This document shows positions 22,066-34,976 of a stretch of 64,000 bases of DNA, in pieces. The stretch's first letter is position 1. Each line of letters starts with the position of its first letter. The DNA comes from Athripsodes cinereus (Eukaryota > Arthropoda > Insecta > Trichoptera > Leptoceridae), in assembly GCA_947579605.1 (NCBI GenBank), contig OX388329.1, positions 23,454,299 through 23,518,298 on the forward strand, written 5' to 3'. Below the pieces are notes generated by a model. That model worked only from the letters and a program-made list of their open reading frames with translations. It made no database searches and had not been told where the DNA came from. Made by a program: the position numbers and the translations under genes.

Positions 22066-25000
22066 CGAATAGTTTATTTTATTGTATCTAAAAGTTAAAT
22101 TATTAACGTGTTCACGGATGTTAAATAAACACAAGTTTAAATATCTTTACAAATGTAAAGTAAAGAAAATAGCATTACGTGAAAGATTGTAATAATATGA
22201 ACGTACTTACAAAGCTAATCTAAAACGAATAGAGAGCTTTTATACACTTTCATAGACGATATCAATGAATGAGATCTAAATTCCACTAAAGTACCTTCAA
22301 TCTATTTCAAAATCTAAAAGCCGTTTGAATTTCAAAGATTCCCGAATGTAGAAGCAGTAGTAGTAGAAGTAGTAGTAGGTAATATTGGTGAATCTCATTG
22401 AAAATTTCAAATAACCTCTTAGGAAAGATAGCCGGTCAATATTGCCTTTAGAAGTTTGAAAATCAATACCACTTACTACAACCTACTAGAACCCACTTGT
22501 ACTCATCACTTAACACCATCTGCCGGAGTAAATATTCGTTTGTGAATACTTTATAGAACTTCACATGCAATGTGTTAAACTATTCAATACTTCCATACAA
22601 CTTAAAAAAAACAAACATGTGTAAAACCAATATAGAAGAGAATAATGACGTAGAAGAATTATGTCAAAAGTAAATAAATAATAACTCTCTTATTTGACTT
22701 TGAATGCTATATCTGTAATAATAACGATACTGAATACTTTTGCTTGAATTTAAATAAGGAATTATCTAATATAATATAGATTGAAACGTTGAAATCAAAT
22801 ATTCCCATGTCTTATATATGAAAACATCTATCTACTTAAAAACAAATATAAAAAATGTTTTGCAACATAAATCAAAAATTTTAAGCACTGGTAACATTTG
22901 ATTAATTTCAAAATGACAGTTTAGAATATTTATGCTACATTGTTTATGATTTAAAAAAATATATATTTTATTATAATATCTGTCTATATATACATGTATA
23001 TCTAGTGAAAATATTATGATTATATTTAGAAATCCCATTCCGTCTTTACCAGTCCATTATTATTTTAGAAATTATATAATTGTCTATATATATATGTATT
23101 TTAAATCAATTAAATAATTATAAATTATTAACATTTAAAACAAAATTAATTACTCAAAAAAATATTGTAATTATGTACATAACCTGTCCACTCGCAATAC
23201 CGAGTCGACAAACCTGAAAATCTAACAATACCGACTATAAAATAGAAATAATAAAGATGTTTATATCAATACATACCTATGTAAATAAATTTATATAATA
23301 AAATACAAAATAATTTAGTTATTTAATGAAACGAAAATATTGTTCAACAAAGACCCATAAGACATAAAAAGATACACAGTTATTTCAAAATGATTTATAA
23401 TCAAGGATAACAGAACTCACATCTATAAGGTTTTCATTCTAAGTTTTAATAACTACATAGATTGATGAATCTTGATGATATTCTGCTTTTAAGCATGTGA
23501 AATACGTGACTTAAAACCTCTCTATATGTACGAGAACTGATTCCACTTTGTAAACAAAGTCCTGAGAATTGATGAAGTTTTACTCGTAGACATAATATTT
23601 TAAACACATACCTAATTGAAAACAATGCAGGCATGCCAATGAAAAAAATTGATCACGTTTTTACATTTTTTGTGTTATTCTACACTACACAAAATATATC
23701 ACAATAACTTCGCAATTATGTAGATTATAAACTACAAATCAGTGATAGAATAATAATATTTGAGTCTTTTTCAGGATTTAATATGTATGTATTTAAAAAA
23801 AATATATGATTGTAATAACAACGATTTCTTAATAAATATTTAATTACGAAAACAATGAGCCAAAAATAACATACCTTTATTGAATAAAATAAGTTGATTT
23901 TAAAATAAGTAGTAATTGAACATTAAGTTATGCGTAAAACACGAAAAATAAAACACCAATTTTATTTTGTATGATATAAATTGCCTACAATATTAAAAAT
24001 AGATGTACCAATTTTTTGTATTGAAATAATTTATTATTATAAGTAGTATGTACTTATTTTGTTATTTATTTGATAATAAAACTGATGTTTTTTTTTATTA
24101 GAGTGCTAATAATTTATTTAAATTAATATTATATAAATAAGTAATGTTTTTAATGGATTAATATATAATTTATTTTTCCAAAGATGAGTGCCGTACTAGT
24201 CAAAAATGATAGAATTAGTGAAAAAAAAAACGTAGTGAGTAATGTCAAAGCTTTATATTTTACTTGTGTTTTGAATTAATTGTATATATTTTCAAAAGCT
24301 TCATTTACTGATCTCACACAAGTAGATATATTATTTATTATTTTAATATTAATTTGTGAAATAAAAACAATAGAAATATTAGTTATCTTAATAATTTGTT
24401 TTAATTTAAGTTTGCAATGTGTGTTCGTGTGATTTTTATTTAAATATTTTACTATTCACTTTCATTTTCATTTATTGTATTTTAATAAGTAAGGTCTTAA
24501 GTTTAAAGATTGTATATAGTATGAAAGAATATCGCACCATTGGTTCCTTAATATATAAATAAATAATTTAAGAAAAATGTTGCAAAAGTTTTCTGTAAGA
24601 AAACTTTTTGTGTTTCAGTTAATTTTTTTTTCAAGAATTTTCACTTGCAATTTTAACTTTTAAATATTTTTTTATATAACTAACTACAATACGATTCACA
24701 TGTATCGAAAGTGCAGCAATAATTCAAAGAGATTTTTTTGCAACCCAACAAATTAATTTCATAAACGAGGATTTTGTACAACCTTTAAAATGTTTTTCAA
24801 TAATATTGACGTCAAAAAATTGGTGTTAAAAGGATTAACAAAAGCTGCATAAAAACGCTTATGTCAACAGATTTAGTTTTTCACTGCCAATTGGTAGACA
24901 CATTAGCACACTTTACTAAGAATATTTCTTTATGATGTAGAATCTCAAACGAAATACTAGATGTAAGTAATAATAAATATAAAATAATTAGATCTTTTAA

Positions 25001-28000
25001 AAAATAATAAAAGCATGTGTGCCTTGCTGGATAAAAAAAAATACTTACATCAAACATTTGAAATAGAAAAAGCTATAACGACACAAACCATTGATGTAAT
25101 TTCAAAATAAAAATTCCAACATATTTCACGAGTGATAATACAACCACAACAAAAATTACCGCCTGTAGATAATTTAATGCTCATATTGTAATGATTTTAA
25201 TAATACATAAAAATAATAATATACATACCTACTATACCTTCTCCCAATGACCACTATATACATACTAAATTAATGATATTATATACTTTTTAATATATAT
25301 TTAATAAATATGTATTAATTATTGAAGTATAAAAAACAGTATTATCTGTAATGTATGTATTAAAACTATGACTCTTAGAAAGTATTTATGCAGAAAATAA
25401 TTATAATTAGTAACACAATATACAATATGATTAGTATAAATAATATGAACTTGACAACAATTTATTAAATAAGCAAAATAAAGTTAAATGTACCTATAAT
25501 TAAAAGTATTGTGTAATAGTAATTGTTATACTGTGTGAAAACATTCAGTGTAACGTTTGTGTTAGTCCGCCATTTTGATAAGTGCTGTCGCCAAAATGGA
25601 CGTCAAAAACGACGCTACCTAAAAGTTATACTGAATGTAGTTTGTGTTGTAAGTTTTTTTTTATTATTTTCATAAAGTATTTTGCGGCAGTAACTGGGTC
25701 GTGAAAACTGTTAAAGTATGTTACAACTTTTAATGTGTATTGTCTCAATATCCCAATGAGAAAAAAATGTAGAATTTTTCTATAAAATTATTGCACCAAT
25801 AATTTTGATTTATAAAGTTCAGCACATCATAGAAAAGAAATTCATTAAAAAATTGATCTATCTATCAAACTAATCTCAACTACATATGATAATATAGAAT
25901 ATCGTTTGAGGTTTGCTCTACGGATTCATATATCTTCTCACAAATTTTGATATTTTAAATAAAACCTAACAGATAACTATGACGAATTATGAAAAAAAAA
26001 TAACGTAGTTTTTATTGTATTTTAATATTTTCAATAATGCCGTCAAAATACAACGATTTTTGTCATAAATTTATGTGATGTTTAATATTTTATGTATTAG
26101 AATTATTAACTTTGGATTTTTGTGTAAATTTTAGGATAAAATAAACCAAGTGATACGCGAATTAAATAGTTATCTTATTGGATAATATTTGATTAGTGAC
26201 TTTTTTATGTTTCTTCAAATAATTGCATAATGAATAAGAAAAGTTTAAGATTATTACACCCAATTTTAAAATGAAAATAAATATACATGAAAATAAAAAC
26301 ATTCCAAATTTATCAAATTTTTAAATATCAGTTTTGGAAATTCATAAATATTAAAATTGAGATAATAAAAAAGGAATCAATTAGAAAGAAATTCAGATTT
26401 AGTTTTACTTGTTTTGGACAAGATTTTCACATAATTATCTAAAAATTAAAATATAATATGCTTACATATTTTGATTGTGAAGATTAAGTGTTAAATTTCG
26501 CGATATAAATTAGTAGGTATTTTGAAATATTCATACTAGAGGGAGAGAGAGAGTAAGGGGATGATTGAATGCATATTTATTGTTCAAATCCTCTTTAAGC
26601 CTTTGTGATTTAACAATGTTGATTGAAGTTTAATAATACTGAAGTGGTATATCAATGTTTATATTGATTTAGGTTCGAAGGATTAACAAGTGATTTATTT
26701 TAACTTTGTCAATGTATAATAATATTTAATAGAAACAATGACAAGAGTTTAATGTACGTCTCACTTGGTTTAGAGTATCGAATATATATTATATACCTAT
26801 ACATATTTATTAAATTGTATCTTTGAAGTTTTGAAATTGTATAATTGTCGTGTTATTATTATATTATTGATTATATTCCTTTCAAATTATAGGGTCAATT
26901 AATATACTTTATCATATTTACATTTAATAAAATGTTCAATCAAAATTCTCGAGCAATAATAATCGATGATAATCTTATGAATTGAGAAGCAATGAATTAA
27001 TTTATAATTACGGAAAACGAAAAGCAATATAAATTTAATGAAAATTGATGATAGTTGATAATAATAATATTGTTAAATTTTTAACATTATCTACTAAATT
27101 ATTATCATTATGTACTACTAATGAATATGCATATAAAGAAAGTGATGAATCAAAAAGCAATGAATCTTTTAATAAATTATAGTTTGTAGTAACATACTAA
27201 TAAGTTATACAATATAATAATTCGGTAATAACGAAAACTAAATGTGATCTTTGAAAAGCAATTACTGTTATCAAAAAAAATATATTGTAATATTATTATT
27301 GAAAATTGGCATACTATTTGGCTTACTGTATACTTAGTAGAAGATTAAACGAATGAATGCCCTGATATCCTTAAAATGTCCATCGTTATTTGTGATTATT
27401 TCGAATAGTGTGTGGTTTTTTATTTCGTTAATTTTGTGAAGGGTTTTTAAGACAAAACACACTAAGGGGTGGAACGATATTTTGAGTGAATAGCGACTAC
27501 AGGATAATGTCGGGTATTCGAAAAGCAATAAACAATAGAAGTAGCAAACCTAGCTAGACTCAATATATATGGGTGGCGGGCGAGCGAAGTAATTTAGAAT
27601 TAAAAATTTAATTTTAAGGTAGGGATTAATACAAAATATTATACTATATGACACTTTTGTTAGTAAAGAATATACCTATATAATTATATCTAGATATATC
27701 AAAACGATTCACAAAAAAAATAATCTCTACAAAATTAATAAGAAACCTTACAAAATTGGTAATGATTTTAAAGTAATCAATCGCAATATACTGAAAATTA
27801 AGCGAAAAATTTTGACAGGTCAAGATTTGTATCCAGTAAAAATATTCGATAATTTATGGATTTTTTGGAACACAGCATACGTACATACGAACGTTGAAAT
27901 TCAAACAAACAATTATTTTTAGTTTTAAAAGTTTAATCATGGAACTTTAAACAGTAATTGATTGATACATTCTCTTGAAATATACTTTTTTTTGTAACTT

Positions 28001-28073
28001 TTGTGCAAAATTCTTTTGTAACAATTGTAGTATTGGTACTAATGTAATATTATGTTAACACACTATGTGTGTG
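22066..28073. other. Very AT-rich gene-free DNA
   Basis: No gene is seen. There is a small (GTA)n microsatellite near 22350-22380. At 25571-25605 CCATTTTG and CAAAATGG form a short hairpin in a GC-richer spot that reads like a fragment of an unknown element. Otherwise it is featureless AT-rich sequence. Confidence 0.4.
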
Positions 28074-28542
28074 AAACAACAGAAATCCTTATAAAAAATA
28101 TTAAAATGTGTAATAGAATTCTTCTCAGAATCTAATAATGGAAAGATAAACAATATTAAACTCTACTCAATAGTCCAACATCTAATGCAGACAGATTATA
28201 TCGAAATAACCGAAAAAATATTCCATTAAAAACAATTAAAATCAATATGATAAAAAAAAGTAACGTTATAAAATTATACAGAAAAACATTCAAACTATTA
28301 ATAATATTAAACAACAGAAATCCTTATAAAAAATATTAAAATGTGTAATAGAATTCTTCTCAGAATCTAATAATGGAAAGATAAACAATATTAAACTCTA
28401 CTCAATAGTCCAACATCTAATGCAGACAGATTATATCGAAATAACCGAAAAAATATTCCATTAAAAACAATTAAAATCAATATGATAAAAAAAGTAACAT
28501 TATAAAATTATACAGAAAAACATTCAAACTATTAATAATATT
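28074..28542. repeat. Tandem duplication, 235-bp unit, two copies
   Basis: Unit 1 is 28074-28308 and unit 2 is 28309-28542. They differ by about one base in an A-run and one substitution (GTAACGTT against GTAACATT). The start word AAACAACA recurs once more at 28543. The near identity points to a recent local duplication, or possibly an assembly duplication. There is no coding content. Confidence 0.9.
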
Positions 28543-31500
28543 AAACAACAAAAATCTAAATCATTTGTAGTGTAAAATTACTATATGTAAATTTTTCTAT
28601 ACCTGAATATTCTTAAAAAACGCTTTGTGCAAAAAAGACGAAATAAACACATAGCAATAAAATTTGGCCTGATTGCTTAGGTATCTAAATATTAGAAATT
28701 TATTTGAAAATATCGTTTATTTAGTAAATTTTAAGATATACCTATTTCGAAAAAGTATCTTTAACAAAGAAATTATTGTAGAATGACTAGAAGAAGAATG
28801 TTAAGGTAAAGAACGGGTATAAGGTTGAAAGAAAATGATAAAAAAATGAGTTAATTAATTTATTATTACTTTGTTTTGATGAGAACAAAATTACTAATTT
28901 AATTCAGTTAATAGTTGACAGCTGTATCTGTCAAATGTTTATTAAAATCTAGATTTCATTAAGTTATGTTATTTATATTTGGTGAAGAAAGGTGACGATA
29001 ATTATTGTCTGACTAGAAAATGATAGCTAGCTTTAGAATGTCTTGTAAATAAATGTATTTACAAAGGCGTAAAATGATCAACGAAGAACGATAGTAACGA
29101 TCTGTATAAAATCAAACAGGGCAGATTAATGAAATTTTAAGACAGCGAAAAATTGTGAAGGAATTTTTAAACCGTCGTAAATTAAAAATAATAAAACAGC
29201 AAGCAATATTTATTGTCTGTCGTATATTATTGAAGAAAAATATTAAAAATGAAAAATTATTTACATTTGTATTTTTAATAAATATTAAAATTTTGATCTA
29301 AGATAGCCAAAAAGCAATAAAATAAAGATTCTTTAACGTTATTAGTAAAACCCAAATCAATTTAGAAACGCAATAATTTTTGGATAGTAAATTAAATAAG
29401 AATAAATAAATTAAAAATGTAGAAAATAAAATGATAATATAAAATTAAAAACGATTATTGCAGGATTTTTATTATTTTCTTGAATCAATATGTTCAATTA
29501 TTAGCTTAGAAACATTTAAAAGATATTTTATTATAATTAACTAATAATATAATACCTGTAGTATTTTGTAGATCAAATCTATACCAGTATTTAGTTTTTC
29601 AACACATTCTTTAATTGCTGAATTTTTCAATTTGTCATATGTTGATTTGATTCAGTGAATTTAATATTTTAATTTATTATTGAAGTTTATTTTACACAAA
29701 CCTTATTAAAAAAAATGTAATATTTAGATTATGAAAAAGAAAATATATTATGAATCTAATATAAAACTTGAACCAATTGTTATTGAAAATTATTAACTAG
29801 AAACAACTTTAATTATAAATTCATTCTTAAGGATGTGTATATTAGTAGGTATATGTAATATGTCATAAATTCACTAGACTTCTATTACCACATTTTTGTC
29901 TTAAAAACATTTGTAGCGGAATAGAGTACGTATGATAACTTTAATTAATAAAATGTAATATTTTAGAACTAAAACGACATTGACACCCGATATCGGTAAA
30001 ATGGATTATGTCATTTATGAAATTTACATAAAAAATAATATAATTTTTCATGTTCTTACTTTATTTAGTTTGAAAATAAATCGGAAAAAAATACCAAATT
30101 CATAAATGCTTTCATATTCAAAAAATAAGAAACAATCTCAGAATTATGTTTGTGTATTTTTAATTGATGACTTTGTTCAATTTAAATTTATTTAATTTAT
30201 ATAAATAACATCGAAATTGACGCTTTATATTGAAAGCTATTCATAATGAGTTAAATTTCATATATTTGAAATATGCAATAAAAGCAAATAAATATTTTTT
30301 TATAAATGTTTATATTTAACGATGATTGTTTTTCTTTAATAGAGTTAAACTCATTTAAAATAGAATAAAATTATTTCAGTATGATTTATATTTCTCAAAG
30401 TAATTTTTATAGGTATGTACCTATATATTTGTTTATACTTAAATAAACTAAATATTTCTTTATGAATCATTGTACCAGTAATAATGTAGGTGTTATAATT
30501 TCACGTCTAACATACAAATGGTAAATACTTAACTTTATAATTTTCTCCTATATAACCTATGTATTCCTAAAAAAAGCCAAGTCTTTATAATATACAATAT
30601 TGTATTATGTACGATTCTTGATGTTTACACATAGAAACGGTTATGATTCCTATCGCTTTTATTAGAATCTTAATTACTTACAGTTCGATCGTTTTATTTC
30701 AAACAACTTACATACAATACATAATATTCTGTGTTATGTTTTTTTTAGATACAAATTGTATACATAGTACTGTATTATAAAACATAGTAACATTTATTAT
30801 ACATAATAATTGATATAATATGTCCATTAACCCTGTAAGAAATATAACTACCAATAAAACATTAAAATATAACACATTGTCTACTATTATAAAGACATTA
30901 GTGTTTTATAAAATTTAGTGTTATATTAATGATAATTCACCATACATACAAACTAAACATAAACTATTTCAATTTATAATGATACCAAACAAGTAAATAT
31001 CTTATTAATTAATCTCGATTAAATATTATTACAAGTATTATATTTGAATGTCTACGTGTTTTAATAGATTATATAACAACATAATATTTTCTGTATCAAA
31101 TTATAAAGAAAAAGTTTAATGTGTGATATTGAAAAATCAGTTTTTACTTATTTCTCTTATTAAACAGTACCAATAGTAGTTTTCTTTTTATTTGAATTAA
31201 TTGAGATTTGTGCTCCTTTAAAAGACAATTCTTTTAATATTTTTTTTATATTTTTAAATATTCAAAATTATAATTTTTCAAATAAATAAGGTTTTTATTT
31301 TCAGTTACTCAAGTTTCGACACGTGGTTCTATTACCCAAGTAAAAATTCGGGTAACAGAAAATCAAAACCTCGGTAGCACGAAAAAATATTTATTTCTTC
31401 ATTAGTTAATATATTGTAGAGTTTTACAAATTAAATATCAGCAAAATAGTAACATTCTATTGGATTAGAAACCTTAATTGCCAACATGCTAAAAAAATTG

Positions 31501-34418
31501 ATAAGATTTTTTCATCACTATATCAATTATATTATAAACGTTCCTTTTTCATTTATTATTTCTTTGAAAAATATTATGTAAAAAATTATCCAGAAATTGC
31601 ACTCATTTTTATGTTTCTAAAGCTGCGCGGATTTATGAAAATCTATTTATAATATCAAAGTTATGATAGATTGGCGATCAAAATGCTTTGTGAATTGAAA
31701 TGAATAAAGTTGATTGAATTTCTTTTTGCTATTGCGAAATCAATTATTAGAAACAAATGAATCGCAAAACACGACAAAAGTTGTTGGCAGATGATTTTCA
31801 TTTAAAATCAAAATAAATATTTAAAAAAATCAAATATTACTGACGTGAGAATTAAGGGAGGGGCGCATTTTTTTTATAAAAAAAAGAAACACAATTATTG
31901 TGCATTTTCTGGAAAATTTTACAAGAAGAAATATTTAACAATAAAATAAACATTTAAACTTTTAATTTATAGTTGTCAGTTAATGCGCTAGCCCCCAGAA
32001 ATAAATGGCTTAAATGGAATATATTATATAAATCAAATAAATATAAACAAAAGTATGATTGAAAATCACGTCAATAATTTTTGATAGATTGTTATTTGAA
32101 ATCAATATTTATTTATTTATTTATTTAAATAAACAAAAGACTTCTGCCGTGTTTCGTGGTTGCAGCGTATTTACTTCATTATGATCATATTATAATTCAT
32201 GTAGTAATTCTTGTATTATTATATCTATTATAATTATTATACTATACGTAGAATGAAATAGACAAAAAAATATAAATATAAAAACATTATTATACATCTA
32301 ACTATAAATTATATGTATAATCAATATTGCTTTTTTAGATTTTCTTCTAATTCTCTTCAATTTAGTGAAAAAAAAATATTAATTTATTACATGTTTATAT
32401 CTAAATATTTACGAATATATTTTGCAATATTAAAATTTCACTCTTATGATATTGAAATGATTATGATAAATAATATTATTCAGTCCAAATTAATACTTAT
32501 GAAGAGTTTTATTTATATTTTATTTTATATACTATTTTCCAGAATATAAAAAAACAAACATTAAATATATTTCTTAAAAAAAAAAGATTTTATAAATAGT
32601 GCACACCTTTTCGGTATATATAAAAAAAATATACTCCCATAAGAAAGAATCAAGTATAAAGTTACTAGTTAAAAAAAAACTCATGGCTTAAATTAACTGA
32701 TATCAGCTATTTGTGAAAATGCCAGGTATTGTAATTTGCTGGAAAGGTGGATATTATTTGTAAAAGTCTCTACAATTTCAAATGATTTCAATTATGGTTG
32801 TCAATTACACATACCTTATGAAATATTTCTATAACTGATAATTTTCTGATTGCAAAAAATTCGTAAAACGAAACAAAATTTGATTTGAAAGAGCAATATA
32901 TGATTGAAATGATGTCCAATATTAATACTTGCATTGCTTAAGCAGCATATTTGTTAATCTGTAGCATGCGAATCGACTCAATACTTTATACAATATTACT
33001 GATATTTGTTCATTTAATCTGTTATAAAAAATACAATTTCCAAAAGTGTGCTTAGTTTCAATACAATAAGCTTCTAAAAGCTTTTAAACTTGTAAATTAT
33101 GTCGGTATCGACAGTATAAAGTATTTTGTTTGCAAAAACTACTTATGACACGATAAACGAACAGCTTTGATGGTGGCAGGAAACAACGAATGGATGAAAC
33201 TATAAACGCAATCAAATCAAGTGGACTACACACAAAGAACGGATAAATACCTATTATGTAAGATAAATTTATTAATTTATTGCCAAAAATAAAACAAATA
33301 TACCTATTATTTAATCATATTAATATTCTTGCAATTCGGTTTGTTTGTTGTGTGTTTTATTTATTTTTTTATGATGTGTTTGATTATATTATAATATTTA
33401 TTTTATTTATATGTGTTTCATTTTATAGATATTGTATTGAATCTTTATGCATTATTAATATTATATATATGAACATTATGTGTAGCCAATATTATGAGCA
33501 TACTGATCTATATTATAATATATAGTACGTTTTGTATTATATTTTCGTAATAAATAGTGTAGAAATAAAACAATCAAATCTTTTATTACAAGACATATTC
33601 CTTTCCTGTATTCCTAGTATTTTCTTTATACAATATATATAGATCAAGTGGTAGGTGATATGAGTATAAGAATAAATGAAAAAGAAAAAAACAAGTGCAA
33701 GAAAATTCTTGTGGAGCAAACTTATTCATAGATTATGACCATACGAAAAGAAGACCGAGTGGCTCATTATTATTTACTTATTTGTTACAAGTAAAAAACA
33801 GACAATAGCTACATTTATGTATATAAATAACAGACAAAAGGTAAATCTTTCAGAGATAAACTTTCATCCAACACCATGCATCTTAACATGCCCATCAAAA
33901 CACAGTCTCACTTGCTCACTCAATTAAATTACAATCCATTGGGTCGGTCTGCAACGAGTTTGGATTTTTATCTCCAGTCCTCCCTATTATCACCATAATA
34001 CAAGAATCTAGCCAATTGATGTAATTTGTCATTCATGCTATGTTATAATGATAAGCTGAATTATGGTCTAAATGAAACATAAAATCTGACCCCTTATATA
34101 GGTAATTAATCTATTATTTTTTAATGCTCAAAAATTCGTTCTTTTCTTTATGGATTACAAAGAATATTAAAACATTATAAAAAACACTTATATGTCTATT
34201 AAAGGAAATAAACTGCAGGTATATTTATTTCTTGAGAAACATTAATTATTAGTATACTAGACAAACACTTTAAATTAAAAAGTAACTTTTATGAGATTGG
34301 TTAGTATTAATTTGATTGAAAGTATGATGTCAAATATATTAGATATAAACCGTGAAAATGATAAAATAACCTTATTATTTATTGATTTGGCGGTAACGTT
34401 GTGGTAGTTTCTAAACTT
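28543..34418. other. Very AT-rich gene-free DNA
   Basis: No gene is seen. Short open frames (32313-32549, 33280-33525) are Ile/Tyr/Phe-rich noise. The patch 33850-34010 is somewhat GC-richer, with no recognised match. Confidence 0.4.
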
Positions 34419-34976
34419 AATTACAAATGTTTGGAGTCAAAAAACTTTACAAATACCACTAAAAATTAATCTACGCGCGACCAAGGTTTCAACAGCTAAC
34501 CTGTGATTCTCAAGCGCAATATTTGACTAATCTATCTAATATAATCTATTAACCTACAACCTATGTGCTAATGGTGGCCGTTATGCGGAGGATGATGACT
34601 TCTCCGAATTGGGAACTGTGTAAGAAGGGGCGAATTAAAGTTAAGCTCTTGTTCACTAGTGCATTGACGGCATTAAGATTTTTATTAATTTCCAGTATCT
34701 CCAAAGAAGCGAGTCTGGGGTAGTGGTTAATATTAGTGTGTAGGTACTGAGTTATGTTTTTATCAAAAGAATGGCCTTCTTCAATTACATGGTTGGCGAA
34801 TTCGGAGAAATTATCATTACCTACGTAAACATACCATTAGCACATAGGTTGTAGGTTAATAGATTATATTAGATAGATTAGTCAAATATTGCGCTTGAGA
34901 ATGACAGGTTACCTGTTGACACCTTGGTCGCGTGTAGATTATTTGTAAAGTTTTTTGACTCCAAACATTTGTAATT
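34419..34976 (-). mobile_element. Penelope-like element remnant with inverted terminal repeats
   Basis: The arms 34419-34575 and 34833-34976 are inverted copies, about 97% identical apart from one 13-bp indel. Between them, on the minus strand, is the tail of a Penelope-type protein. Penelope-like elements characteristically carry terminal pLTRs that may be in inverted orientation and are usually 5'-truncated, which fits this layout. Both arms also contain a hammerhead-ribozyme-like block. No clear target duplication was found. Confidence 0.65.
34561..34836 (-). pseudogene. Penelope-type C-terminal (GIY-YIG region) ORF fragment
   Basis: Reading the minus strand from just after a TAA at 34837-34839, 91 codons stay open to TAG at 34561-34563, inside the left arm. 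There is no start codon; it is the C-terminal end of a truncated protein. It contains SEFANHVIEEGHSFDKNI, then RLASLEILEINKN, then NALVNKSL. This matches the pattern F.NH....H.F, L..LE..EI.K.......LN..L seen after the GIY-YIG nuclease of Penelope-like elements. The reverse transcriptase and the GIY-YIG motif itself are missing. The assignment rests on that pattern, read by eye. Confidence 0.6.
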
